From the NCBI RefSeq assembly GCF_000003605.2, contig NW_003153249.1, positions 121,450 to 148,687 on the forward strand: a DNA stretch of 27,238 nucleotides, in the 5' to 3' direction. This document shows positions 9,844-20,748 of this stretch, piece after piece. Source of the DNA: Saccoglossus kowalevskii. Its lineage: Eukaryota; Hemichordata; Enteropneusta; Harrimaniidae. A model generated the notes under the pieces. It was not told the origin of the DNA and did no database searches. It saw only the letters and a list, made by a program, of their open reading frames with translations. The translations under genes and the position numbers were made by a program. Position 1 is the first letter of the stretch; every line of letters begins with the position of its first letter.

Positions 9844-9960
9844 CTTAAAAATCTTAACAGCGCAGTCAATATATAGTTCTGGATCTAAATAACGACTGTT
9901 GACCCCTAGCCTTTTCACGGGCAGCTGAGGTCAAGCGCGGAGTAATACAGTAGTTCTCTG
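9844..9960 (-). other. HMG20A: Candidate 5' untranslated exon of HMG20
   Basis: On the minus strand, AAG is followed by GTATTTG at 9843, an acceptable donor. The stretch upstream is richer in CpG than its surroundings (CTCCGCGCTTGACC). Spliced to 7304 it would be in frame with the start codon, but an in-frame TGA lies upstream, so translation should still begin at 7289. The 5' boundary is unknown and 9960 is only nominal. Confidence 0.35.
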
Positions 9961-10099
9961 TATCAGTGATACTTGTGTTTTTCACTACAATGCTAACAGA
10001 GTTTAATAATCCACTAACATCATAACTATTTTTTTTGCTTTAAGTACGATCGTTTTCAATTGAATTCTCCCAAAAATAATTTAAATATGCGGAACGTTA

Positions 10100-10420
10100 C
10101 AAATAGTCCAGCGGTCTTTAATTATTCAAAATGGCTGCTCCCATGATTTGTGTATAGACGAACGTTCAGAGCATGATACTCGAATTTAAATGTATACATA
10201 CTTGTGTGATGTGTATTTTGGTTTAGATGTGACATTTAACTTGTGTGGCAATAAACAATGAGAAATTAAAATAACATTTCAATAAAATGAAACCAGTTAT
10301 TGATGATAATACAGTCGTTCACCCTCTATCCCATAATAGTATTTCTTGGGAGGCCATTTTGTATGCAAATTACGAATACATTTCATTCAGTTTTATTTCC
10401 GGCTTCGACGCATAACGTTA
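10100..10420. promoter_or_regulatory. Probable divergent promoter region
   Basis: CpGs are clearly denser here and up to about 10760 than in the rest of the window. Words seen: AAAATGGCTGC (about 10128) and GGCCATTTTG (about 10352), both YY1-like in opposite directions, octamer ATGCAAAT (about 10363) and ATTTCCGG, an ETS-type core (about 10396). It sits between the inferred 5' end of HMG20 (minus) and a donor-terminated exon candidate (plus). Confidence 0.45.
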
Positions 10421-10506
10421 CTGTCTCGTTGCAACATCGTAAACAAAACTGTCGTTGCACCCAGTACAACCCACTTCACAAGAAACTAACGGACATCTCA
10501 GTTCAG
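10400..10506 (+). other. Candidate first exon of an unidentified plus-strand gene
   Basis: A CpG-richer stretch (CGGCTTCGACGCATAACG) ends in TTCAG followed by GTAAGA at 10507, a strong donor. It lies directly after the ETS-like word. The overlapping 80-codon frame (10300-10542) runs through the donor and does not look like protein, so this is more likely 5' UTR. The start position is approximate, and I could not identify a coding exon downstream. Confidence 0.35.
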
Positions 10507-10946
10507 GTAAGATTTGAATACATACATACACCGTATTTTTAGAACACGATAATAATTGTGATGATATTTACATGTATCTATGCAGTACGATTCCAATGTC
10601 CGATCATGTGTTGGTACAATCACAGGCGGTAAACGAAGCTAATCTATTTGTTCATTCAGCATCTATTTTCTATTCTGACGAATACCGAGCAGCAATGTTT
10701 ATGTGTTTGCGGATTAATCCGATCGTGAACGTATGTAAACAAGCCTGAAATTTCGACATGCATGTGTTTCCTTGTGTTGTTGTGCTGTCACTGTGGCATG
10801 TGACCAACTGTTCAATCTCTGACCACTAATGCTACTACACTATAAATGCATGTTGTGTTACTACTACACTAATCTTTTAGTAGTCTGGGCTCTGTTCGGA
10901 TATACCCCGTCCCAATACTAACCCTACTCTCTAGCGCCGCCATTTA
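10507..10946. other. CpG-richer flank, no gene seen
   Basis: It continues the CpG-rich character to about 10760 (for example CCGATCGTGAACG), then returns to AT-rich DNA. No exon was recognised. Confidence 0.5.
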
Positions 10947-11001
10947 ATTGTATAATAATAATACTAATAATATTATTAATGATATTAATAATAATAATAA
11001 T
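10947..11001. repeat. (TAA)n-type microsatellite
   Basis: Interrupted ATA/TAA trinucleotide repeats, with ATT units in the middle that give it foldback potential. Confidence 0.9.
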
Positions 11002-11093
11002 TTCATTTATTGCACCATAATGAAAGTTAACAAATCATGTATATGTTCCTCCTATGGAGGGGCATATACAATTGAATTGGGGGGGGCTTGACG

Positions 11094-11126
11094 TGAGGGT
11101 TAAAGTTAGGATTAGGGGTTGGGGTA
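11094..11126 (+). repeat. Degenerate GGGTTA-like tract
   Basis: GTGAGGGTTAAAGTTAGG continuing into ATTAGGGGTTGGGG. It is a decayed TTAGGG-like simple repeat and is not telomeric in this context. Confidence 0.6.
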
Positions 11127-11182
11127 CAAAAGAAATACTTTCTGCTGATACATGTACTTGAATGCAAAAGCAAAACAACCAT

Positions 11183-11317
11183 CAATGTAACTCACTGTTT
11201 TGCAAACAAAATAGCAATATTGATAATTAAAATATAATTTTTTGTAATGACAAGCTGTTACATTTGTATCAATATCTTTCACAATTATTTTTGTTAGCAA
11301 AACAGTGAGTTATGTTG
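11183..11317. mobile_element. Short foldback/MITE-like element
   Basis: The perfect 16-base arms TAACTCACTGTTTTGC (11188-11203) and its reverse complement (11297-11312) continue inward imperfectly through AAACAAAATA...ATATTGATA. That gives arms of roughly 45 bases around a loop of about 40. No coding capacity. The 62-codon minus frame here is a shadow. No convincing target duplication was found. Confidence 0.6.
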
Positions 11318-11396
11318 CAATACTGGTGGCTGGGTTGTCTTTCGTTCATGGTGATATTTTCACAACTTTTAAACAGGGGATTTATAAATAGTATAG

Positions 11397-11560
11397 TGAA
11401 AGGGCCTTTGCATTTTTCATTACCTCAAGAAAAATATCGTCTGGTAAATTAGACTTGAGATCATAATCTTCAAAAAGTCTTTTCCTTTCACTTTTAAAGG
11501 AAGGACATTGAAGGATAAAATGCTTCAATGTAGTTCTGTGAGATCAATTGGCCACATTGG
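11397..11560 (-). pseudogene. LINE (non-LTR retrotransposon) 3'-end fragment
   Basis: The minus-strand frame from 11534 downward reads TTLKHFILQCPSFKSERKRLF and then EDYDLKSNLPDD. This is the HFxLxCPxFxxER pattern found after the reverse transcriptase domain in many LINE ORF2 proteins. An in-frame TGA lies just upstream, and no reverse transcriptase core is present. It is a dead 5'-truncated copy. The clade is not assignable from this length. Confidence 0.6.
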
Positions 11561-11999
11561 TTTGAATTATTAAGTCAGATTTTATTTGTAGTTTTTAGTG
11601 AGCTTACTGAAAATAAAAAATAAAACAATAAAGAGATGTCAATGGTCAGATTACAAATGTGATAATTAAATTGATAAGTAAAATGTAAAATGTCTAATGA
11701 CTATCATGAACATTATGAGTAAATGCTGCTAATTATATGCTAATTAATGCTAAACTTTTCAAATCCTGATGTACAGGCATGGACAAAAAATACTTTTTGG
11801 GGGTGGTTGATTATGCAAACTCATCACGTGGTATGATTTTTGTTCTTAATTGTCAATTTTCTTGTGGAAGGTTTGTTAATCATCTGTTTATTTTTTTCTT
11901 GAGAGCGACTGAGTTCACATTGCTTGTCATGTCGGAATTAAATGACTTACCAGAGTAAATAAATAGTCATGAATGTAATAGAAAATGTTACATTCTCCA
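11561..11999. other. AT-rich interval, no gene seen
   Basis: Between the two LINE fragments. No coding frame, RNA gene or clear repeat was recognised. Confidence 0.5.
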
Positions 12000-12185
12000 A
12001 GTCAAGCCTACGTCACACACTGGTCAAAATCCCCCAAACATTGCCAGCAACCAATCACAGACTAGCTTAAGCAATAGCTTTCCCTGACGATACTACTTAG
12101 CAACGTTATTTCCCCCACGCTAACTTGAAAAATCTTTTGTTTTTGTCTCGTTTCCGTTTCCGGTCTGTCTTAGAGAATATAAATA
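12000..12185. promoter_or_regulatory. Promoter-like cluster of uncertain direction
   Basis: CRE-like CTACGTCAC (about 12008), CCAATCAC (about 12051), CGTTTCCGTTTCCGG with an ETS-like core (about 12149-12163) and TATA-like ATATAAATAC (about 12177). Read on the minus strand, the CRE and CCAAT words precede CTCTG followed by GTAAGT at 11949, a good donor. It could be an alternative promoter, the edge of a transposable element or chance. Confidence 0.25.
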
Positions 12186-12237
12186 CAATGGTACGTTGTC
12201 AAATGTTATGATCGAATGGAGTGCTTAGTCTGAGTGA

Positions 12238-12477
12238 GGGGTTTGCACATTTAAAGACAGAGTCTGCAATATGTGCGACAATGACCATGCTGAAGATGAA
12301 CAACATTTTGTCACAAATTGTCCTCATTACAATGAAATAAGATTAAAACTTTACATTGTAGCTAATAAATGTATACCAAATTTTGACAAATTTAGTAATG
12401 AAAATAAATTCATATCATATACTAAGTGACGAGAAAATGTCAATACCTTCAGCATAATATTTAAAAAACTGTTTTAA
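12238..12477 (+). pseudogene. LINE ORF2 C-terminal fragment
   Basis: The frame reads DRVCNMCDNDHAEDEQHF followed by VTNCPHYNEIRLKLY. The spacing CxxC...DExHF...CPxYxxxR is the zinc-knuckle-like C-terminal motif of many LINE ORF2 proteins. It continues NKFISYTK, then a TGA (12427-12429), then RENVNTFSIIFKKLF in the same frame before TAA at 12475. The TGA therefore looks like a disabling mutation inside the old ORF end. A stop at 12232-12234 and no reverse transcriptase upstream show strong 5' truncation. Confidence 0.7.
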
Positions 12478-12666
12478 TACAAGACAGCAGCACCTACATA
12501 AACTAAGCCAGTAACACATTCCTTGTATTCAAATTTTTATCTTTTATTTTTTTTCTTTATGCTTTTTGTTTCTTTACTTTTTATGTAGTTATTTTTCTTT
12601 TACTAATATCTGATTTGTAACCCTTTTCATCCCCTCCGGGGGATGTTGTGTGTTAATAAATAAACC
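12478..12666 (+). mobile_element. 3' tail of the same LINE
   Basis: T-rich 3' UTR-like sequence with CCCCTCCGGGGGATG and a closing TTAATAAATAAACC. This is what LINE 3' ends of this kind look like, but the exact end is a guess. Confidence 0.45.
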
Positions 12667-12970
12667 AAACATATTTTGTTGGTCTGTACTAAGTATAATA
12701 TTCTATAATACGGTACTAACATGAAAGAAACCATGTCTGTCTGGGTCCTAAAAACAGATCATATTCAGCTTGAACCTTTTCTACTTTGATTATTTAGCTT
12801 ATACTGAAATGATAGGTGAATGCAATGATTGTTTGAATATAAAATAGACATAACTTGATAATTAATTAATACATTGCAAAATACATACATGGATGAGAAG
12901 TTGGTGGTCATTGCACTAACCATGTGACTAGCTTCCTGTCAGCATTATTGAGTTCTGTATCCACTTCCTG
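12667..12970. other. AT-rich spacer, no feature seen
   Basis: No feature was recognised between the LINE 3' tail and the unidentified ORF. Confidence 0.5.
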
Positions 12971-13408
12971 TCATACAGGTAGTTTATTCACACTATTTTT
13001 ATACAACTCAACAGGTTGTGAGTTTACCCATAAACAAAATTTATAATAGACGCAAAGGAATGAGCGCGTTGTCTTTAAAAAAAATGTATTGTCCGTCAAA
13101 CCAAAGACTTTTTTTGTAGTGTCTCTGGTCAAACAAGTACAAAGTGGAGGTTGAGTGGCAACATAAAAATTAACGCCATGTCGTGAATCATGAGAAGGGG
13201 GATCTGCATTGATGGTGCCGACTACATTACATAGGTCAATGTCCGAAGGGTCATACTCGTAACTAAATTTTGAATTGGCCAGTACTTTGTCTAATTTGTA
13301 CTTAAGCTTTATTCCATATTTAGAAGTATGATATTGGCCTTTAACACTGGTAAATGTGCATGTACTATGATGTACAAATGTGACTACAAATAGAGAGAGA
13401 GAGTCCAT
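12971..13408 (-). CDS. Unidentified 145-codon ORF, possibly a transposable-element or gene relic
   Basis: The longest open frame in the window, starting ATGGACTCTCTC with a stop upstream behind an A-rich tract. I do not recognise the product. It has no obvious signal peptide or transmembrane segment. Its middle has an ordinary polar protein composition (YGIKLKYKLDKVLANSKF, EYDPSDIDLCNVVGTINA), unlike the Phe/Ile/Lys-rich chance frames elsewhere here. Several Cys occur (CTCLTRD, CVYYKFC) without a clear metal-binding spacing. It lies 300 bases beyond a LINE 3' tail. It could be an exon, a retrocopy remnant or a lucky frame. Confidence 0.25.
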   Translation of the reverse strand: MDSLSLFVVTFVHHSTCTFTSVKGQYHTSKYGIKLKYKLDKVLANSKFSYEYDPSDIDLCNVVGTINADPPSHDSRHGVNFYVATQPPLCTCLTRDTTKKVFGLTDNTFFLKTTRSFLCVYYKFCLWVNSQPVELYKNSVNKLPV

Positions 13409-13797
13409 GCCTCTGCGGACCCTTTTTTTGTTTTTTTAGATCCAGGGACCAGGACTGGGGACTTGTATAAGAGCAATCATAGAGCATAAGAGGCAATCAT
13501 AGGTACAAAAAAACATTATGTAATCCATGGAGAATTGATTTGAATTTTATTGATGTTTTTCATTATTCTTAGAAAGTACATATGCATTTAGATATTGTTG
13601 TAATACAAATTAATCAACATGGGATTTTGCCTGGAGAGTCTGGTGCTATGCAACTACCAATACTATAATGTCATTATAATGCACAATACAAAACGTTTCT
13701 GAGCCAACTTATCATGCCTCTAAGCTAGTGTTGTTCAATGCAGACATGTGATCGATGCCTGGTAACCACTTTGCTCCTGTCTAAATGAAACTTTAAC

Positions 13798-13836
13798 CAT
13801 AGACAGTACAGTAGTACATGTACTATACTGTCTATG
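13798..13836. repeat. 39-base imperfect palindrome
   Basis: The outer arms CATAGACAGT and ACTGTCTATG are perfect reverse complements, with GTAGTACATGTACTA in the centre. The whole can fold as a long hairpin. Confidence 0.75.
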
Positions 13837-14911
13837 CTTTAACCTGCCCAAAGTTTGCAGCCAACTTTTTATCACAACTTTTGAAAGAAGTTTTATAACT
13901 AATTATGTCTTGTGTAACCCACAAAGAACAATCTTAGATCATCTTGGAATATCAGTTAGGATAGAAAGTTTTAAATCACAAGTTTCAATGGTTATCCGTA
14001 TATACAGCTATATTTAGCTAACAAATCTTTTTCTTGAGTTGTGCTACTTGTCTGTCATTTGCTGACTATTGAGACATGCACAGTTTAGTTTCAATGGTTA
14101 CCAATACTAGAAAATTTAGTTGCCCATGCTTACAGTACATTCAAGCATAACTTAATTATGACTATACAATGGACGTCAATCGAAGGCAATCATAATGTCT
14201 CTAATCAGCGTACATGTAATACCTACTATTAATAGGTACATTGTAGTTAGGAGATTGAAAACCAGCCAATTTACAACTGACTATCATACTACTGATTGTA
14301 TGTCAATTTCATAATGATTTCTTGAAAACCTAGTTAGATCATGGTTTTTTATTAAGCGTGGTTAGATTTGGGGGGGGGGGGGGGCAGAGAAAAACAAATT
14401 AAAAGTTTCCTTTCAATAATATTGTCAGTCACATGTAACAGTGACGGTAAATACCGGTACACTCTTTTTTGTCATCTGTTTATAACCAGACTTTCTGTGT
14501 TTATTTATATACTTTAACAGCCAGCTATCGGAAATTACACACCTCCATAATTCCCAGAGTGCTTCACAATGGACTTTAAACATTTAGCTAGCTTTAAACC
14601 AGTAATCTGTCCAAATATGTCTCATATTAGTAACATACACGTAGGTAAATTATTGATGACAATGACATACTAAAACTTATTAGGTTTTTATGAAAAGGCA
14701 AAGCCATCTACCGGTATTAGCCAGGCTGAAAGGTAAATTATGCCTGTACTGTACATGTACTTGTGTCTCATTATTTTTTTATCCAAATCAGATTTGTCGA
14801 TGAGTGTTTTAAGATTAAGGTTATAGTTAGGTGACCTGTAGAATTCAAGTCCGATGGCATATAAGATCTTTGTTTTTTTTGTGCGTGATCACTGACGTGT
14901 GTCTTTTTCAG
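13837..14911. other. Non-coding stretch with G tract
   Basis: It contains a run of 14 G at 14371-14384 and two TACCGGTA words (14452, 14709). No gene was seen. The minus frame at 14771-14956 is not protein-like. Confidence 0.5.
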
Positions 14912-15173
14912 TTCCCACCTGTGCTGCTCGGCAGACAACAAAGCCTGTTCACCCATACATGCAGTTCTGCTTCATGGCATTGCTTGTTTTATGACTGTCT
15001 GTATCCATGGCTTTATCAGAGCTTGCATAGACATCCTCGTATCAAAATGAACAGACGCTTTGACCAAGATCCACGGGAAAAAAAGGACAATTTGACTGAA
15101 TCTCATTGACACCGATATTTGACCTATTACAAAGTAAACGATTTCAGTTGTCTCTGTCAACTGAGTCACTGAG
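14912..15173 (+). other. Weak exon candidate on the plus strand
   Basis: The stretch is bounded by GTCTTTTTCAG and GAG followed by GTAACA and is somewhat richer in CpG than its neighbours. Both strands carry open frames (to 15109 plus, and 14972-15169 minus), but neither resembles a known protein. If transcribed it could be a 5' UTR exon of the gene starting near 10.4 kb. Confidence 0.2.
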
Positions 15174-18100
15174 GTAACACATTGTCAATCAATTTACGCT
15201 TTATTTTGTTGCATTGCAACGTACACCAGGCATCGACATGCCTAAAGTGTGAACTATAAAAGACATTGAATTATCGACAATGGAGCACGTGCTGTGTATT
15301 TTGATATCAGCATACGACAATACAAGTAAGAAACTGAATAGAACAAGCTAGGCTATAAATGTTAGGCTCTAATTTACATTTCACATTCTTGGTTTCTTTC
15401 TGTTTTACATTCATTCTTTTCAAAAAGAAATGAAAATAGTTTGAAGTGGTACGCTAGCGGTATTTGGAAGCAGTGTTTTTACTGTCCTGTTTACATTGCG
15501 ATAATGGCAGTGTTGAATAAGTTACTAACCATGTTGAGAATGTTGTGCATGTACAAAGTCAACCAAGTTTTATTCACATGTACGATGTACCCTGATCTTG
15601 TTTATTGAAACAATTAAAATTCCTAAAAAGTAATTAAAATATTTATTACACTACTATTGATAAAAATCAGAAAAAAATAAGCATTATGAATCAATAAAAC
15701 AGGGAAAAGGAATGAAAAAAAAATTAAAGGAGAAAAAAATATTTATGTTAATTTGCCAGAAAGTGTTGCTGTCTAAGGTTAGTGTTATTTTTGATAAATT
15801 GGCAACTGGTATTTGTACATTTTGTACATTTTTTTTTTAGTCGGTACTTGTTCTGATAGACTATTTTAGTGAATTTTTAGTTCTATTTGAATGAGGTAAG
15901 AAACAGGGAGTCATGGTTTAGTGCAACTCTCAGTAACTGATCGGTATCTTGGACACCCTGGGACCAAGACCAATTCTTTTCAACCTCACAAATACCTAGA
16001 CCGATACATATCTACATTTGATGATTTTGTGGTTCGGTCAAAGATGTTCGACTGTCAGCAATTTTAGTGGTAAAAATTCACCAAAATCGAGTATTTTGAC
16101 AAGTCCAGCACCAGATCTTGGACATGTGTTTGTTGATTTTTTTTTTCAAACATGTTGAATGGTTCAACCATTATGGATAGTTGATGCACATGCCTTTGAT
16201 TTGTGATGAAGAATGATAAGTGCGACCATTTTGTTTAAGACAAATTCTCTACATTAACAGTAAAACTACATCTTGCCATGTATTCTAAATACAATAATTT
16301 TATCAGCTTATGGTCATTTTAGTTATAACAAAAAAATTAAATATTTTGACTTGTTTGACACTTAAGTTCTTGGGTGTGTTTGTATACATGTGTGGAATTG
16401 AAGGCTGTAGTATCTTCATCTGTAAATTCCCTTGCTTCTTTGAAAGCTGTTCTGTATTATGTAAATGCCCTGGTTCTCTTTATACCCTGTTAAAGTGTTT
16501 GTTTTTTTCAGGGTGGTGAGACAGGTAAATGTAGTTAATCAATGCCTGGGTTCCCTTGCAAATCCTGCCTGATTATATAAACCACTTCAAAACAAAATGT
16601 ACCGGTATGACAAATTACATGTAGGTCTATATGGTTTATTTCACTTTACTGTGATGTCCTACTTTATTTTTGACTGACTGACTAAACACCATCCATGGAT
16701 AAACAGAGTAGTAATTCACATGTGTGCCATAATCACTGAAAGGAATAGACTGATGTAGTGATGTGGCTTACCAATACTTAGTTTTGGTATGCCTTGTAAC
16801 AGTACCATGGCAAAATTTTCAATTACCCATGGTATACTTATAAACCAGCATTTTGTTTCTTGGTATTTTAAAACAGTGCTTCTTGATTTGGGGTACATAC
16901 ACTATGGATGTAAATAGTTAACCTTTTGGAAAAATTGGAAATGTTTTGCCTCAACATCTGTTGCCATAGTAATACTGGTAATTGGTTATAGCACATTATC
17001 AATGCCCTGATTGTAACATCACTCAGTAATGCTCTATTAGAGCTCATTCATTACACAATGCAATTGATCAGACCATACGGTATCTGATTAATTAGGTGGG
17101 GGGTGGGGGGACATGTTCGATGCTTTAAGAATTTAATCAGTCTTCAGATTCAGCTGTTGCCACAATCTGATTATATTATCTGATCATTTTAACCAGTTTT
17201 ACATAGATATGATTCATATATCATATTTGTTCTATTAGAAATGCAACTAAAAAAATTGCATTGTATGCTGGATCATTTAAATATGACTTATATTAGTAAT
17301 AGTGTAAATATGGAATTTTAATTTACATAGCACACTTGCTACTTACATGTAGTTGCACACTGTCGATAATATAGGGCTGTATATCAGTATGTCCTCTAAC
17401 AGAACTGATTTTGTAATAATCCCAAGTCAAAATGAATTAAAAATTAAATCTTATGTAACTCAATATTGAGGCATAAACAAAAATATGTTTTGAAGATTAC
17501 TATATCAATGTATAATTTTATCTTACGTCAATTATGTGCTAGTAAATTAGCACAACTTTAGTTGAGACACAGCAAATCTATTTGTGTCTGGCATGTCAGC
17601 TTAAAGGGCACGCTGCTCTATACCCTAAATAAAAAGTTTCAGTTGACAATCCCAGAGATTTATACTTACCGAAAACATTCATTGAATATGACAAATCAGC
17701 GATTTTCGAGCCATGTGATTCTCTCCTGATGAAAAGCCTTAGCCTGACCCTAGTGAGGTCATTGCACCTTTTATTTTTTTGATTTGTTATGCGCTCATGC
17801 AGGACGTATGGAAATTCAGTGACTTCAAAACTATGCAGGGTCTTACTGAAGTGTGTCCTAATCAATAAATCCTCCACCTGTTGACGTAGATGTAAGGATA
17901 TATAAAATATAATGACGGCATATGTTACCTGCCTTCCCAGGTATGTTGCTGTCAGTTTAACAACAATGCTTGTTTGTTCCTAATAAATAACTTGTTTTTT
18001 ATTTGTGGTGCATATTGTTTAAGGTAAAAGTGCAAAACCTGCATTTATAGATTAGACCCGGTCAGTAAACCCGAGTGCCGGCAATACTCAGCACTGTAAA

Positions 18101-18230
18101 GTTATATGTCATATCAGCCAGCTTATAGTGAATTCACAACTCTGGAAATCACAGCAGTTATTAACCTTTGTATGCAAATCTGATCAGCAGTGCAAGAAAC
18201 ATAGCAATGTGAAACTGTATGTAAGTGTAT
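15174..18230. other. Long non-coding stretch
   Basis: AT-rich DNA with an A-rich patch near 15660-15740, a G-rich run near 17097-17110 and scattered palindromic octamers. The plus frame at 16310-16519 and the minus frames at 16716-16898 and 17596-17877 show no domain I recognise. The block from TTAAAGGGCACG (about 17601) onward looks repeat-like, but I found no second end. Confidence 0.45.
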
Positions 18231-18430
18231 TACTGTAAAATACTTTATTTTAGCTGGAACTAATTTTTCCTGAAAAGACTTTTTGGGTGTTTCGTATGTA
18301 ATTTATTTTCACAGATTTTTGACAAAAAGATATATTCGCTAGATTTATAATTTCACTGAATTATTCTTTCAGCAACTTAAAAATAGCAAAAATTAATTCA
18401 AAGCGAAAATAAATTATTTTAAAGAACAAT
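18231..18430. mobile_element. Foldback repeat, copy 1
   Basis: It begins TACTGTAAAATACTTTATTT and ends GCGAAAATAAATTATTTTAA, so the two ends are imperfect reverse complements. It shares its order of blocks (TTTTTGG/GTGTTT, GTATG, AATTTATTTTCAC, TTTCACTGAAT) with the copy at 18810. No coding capacity, so a non-autonomous DNA-transposon type is likely. Confidence 0.6.
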
Positions 18431-18809
18431 GTATAATATTCTTATATATGGTACTATTGATACTGTATTTTCTATAAGAGTGCTGTGCTTCTACGTAAAT
18501 GATGAAAGTGTGTTATAGACACAATAAGTCATGATCCAATACATGTACAGGCAATCGTTTATATGTGTTTCTATTGGAAATGCACTTCTAATAGGACAAA
18601 TACAGTACGCAGGAATTACATGACTTTGTATAATAGTATTTGACTGTGATTGGAACTGCTATCAGCAACTTATTTAAAGACACACATCAGCAATAAAGCT
18701 TGTTTTGGTTTAATTGTCAGTTTAATATGTCACATATTTACATTGTACATGTATATACCGTAAAAGCTCCACTTTCACATGGCCTTGTGTTCAATATATG
18801 GTTTCCATA

Positions 18810-19004
18810 TACTGTAAAATACTTTATTTTAACTAGAATTAACTTTCACTGAGAAGACATTTTTGGTGTTTTGTATGGAATTTATTTTCACTGATTTCTG
18901 ACTAGTTGAATGTGAAATATAGGAAAAAAGGTATACCGCTGGATTTTATTTTCACTGAATCAGTCCTTCAGTGAAAATAGCGAAAAAATTTTTTTTTCAC
19001 AGTA
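18810..19004. mobile_element. Foldback repeat, copy 2
   Basis: It starts with the same 20-mer, TACTGTAAAATACTTTATTT, in the same orientation, and ends CACAGTA, so the termini are TACTGT...ACAGTA. It contains paired TTTCACTGA and TTCAGTGAAAATAGCG segments that fold back. It is diverged from copy 1 by substitutions and an indel near 18905-18935. Confidence 0.65.
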
Positions 19005-20748
19005 CACTGATTGTAAAGTACATCCATTGTTAATCAATACAAAGTATGTCACTACACAATAACATTAGTGTATCCAATGTACTCTGAAGCACTTGACTTG
19101 TATACTTTTGATTTCTAGTCATATGTCAATCATATTTTTATAATATGTCTATGTAGGAATTATATTTTTAGCAAATTGCAATGAAATAAGATTAAATCAA
19201 GGCTTGAAATTATCATTAGCCAAGGGTGAATGAATTTTGAACTCTTGTCCTGGGGCGACTTTATTCCAACTTTTACTGGTCAAACTGGACTGCTATTTAT
19301 TTACAAAGTAATGACACTACAGTGTTCTTACCAGACATATGACATTTGTCTCATGGTTTAATTTTTCTATCCCAGATTTTTTACTCACATTGTATCACAA
19401 AAATGTGAGAAGTTACAATTCATGAAATTCAAACATAATAAACATTGGAGTCCATTGTCTCCACTACCGGTATAAAGGGAACAGAAATACATCCAAATGG
19501 ATGGGTAATTGTCTCATACTTTTTAAACTAATGGAACAATTCCAATCTACATATTTAATTCCTGCTGAGAACACTGACTCACCAGTTCTACATAAATCAA
19601 GCAATATGACATTTATTTATTTGTATATAGTGTTTACATCATTCCAAGTGTCTCATAAACCTGACAGACTCCCAATTGCTATGGGACTGTTGGCTTTTTA
19701 CATGTAGTAGCCTGGAAGGTTTCCAAACAGATTTATTTTTCAACCTTGTACAGTTGTACAGGTGAATACAATATATTAGAATGGTGGCTTCATTCTATAA
19801 TAATAATAATAATAATATGCAATTTCTGACAATTAAAACTTATCAAACTATGTTTTTTCTATTGTTTCTTGAAAGTTCAAGCATTAATTCCCATGGTAAC
19901 TCTACAATTAGGAGAACTAGGCAGAATACTGCAAATGAGTGTTTAACCTCTAATTTATGATGAGCCCTAGTGTATGTTGTATGTTGTATGTCTTTTACAC
20001 TGTTGATTTTCCCTACAATGACAACCATAATATCTTGCATGTAGGGCAATGGTTTGATGGAGATTAATTACCGGTAATATCTGCTTCTCTATATAGTGTG
20101 TGAGTGGGCCTGAAAAAAGTAGGATAACTGTATAATAACTACAAGCATATGTCAAATGCAGGTGGTGTGATTGCTTCCTCTCCGAAATTAATTATTAGCG
20201 AAGACAGGAAGTGGTCTAGAATTGATCTAATCTGTTTTCTACTTATTCAGTACACTTGATTGCCCTTGGCATTGACTTACTGATCACTGTGTGTTATTGT
20301 GTACATACATCGTAACCATGCAGAATGATTCATTCTATTCTCGTCTCTATGATTCACTCATTTCTTAATACTTGTATTTATTCTACAAACATTTTCTGTA
20401 TTCCACACTAGTGATCCAGTCCACTATTTAGATGAATTAACACACTGGGACTTAGAAGTTATAAAGCAGCTGCACGTAATAACAATCACTGCGGGAAAGT
20501 TGTACTCCATTGAACTTTGAAGTAATCAGGTAAATAGGTTTTTAGTTTTATTATTTGTGGTACTCGTATAATGTAACTTGTATCCTGAGCTTTTCTTGTT
20601 TTAAGGGGTCACCATTGAATAAATGGGCAACTGAAAACACTACATTTCTCTGCTGTTTTGAATGCATTTTTTTTATTATACAGTGTTCTCCCTGCTCACA
20701 TCTTTCTTTGAAGAAGGCAGTTTCATGCGATTTTTTCCCTATTTTAAC
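19005..20748. other. Non-coding stretch, no gene recognised
   Basis: It contains a short (AAT)n run at 19799-19816. The open frames at 19501-19707 (plus) and 19843-20155 (minus) lack coding character. A weak exon-like piece at 20412-20529 ends at AATCAG followed by GTAAAT but has a stop just before the donor. Confidence 0.45.

Noticed and set aside
14831..15109. 92-codon plus-strand frame with a 65-codon frame opposite
   Set aside because: Both strands are open over the same bases and neither reads like a known protein. Kept only as a weak exon candidate because of its splice-like borders.
17596..17877. 93-codon minus-strand frame
   Set aside because: No recognisable domain. The sequence beginning TTAAAGGGC looks repeat-derived, but no second terminus was found.
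20412..20529. Exon-like piece reading SDPVHYLDELTHWDLEVIK
   Set aside because: A stop lies ten bases before the donor-like site. No family recognised and no partner exon.
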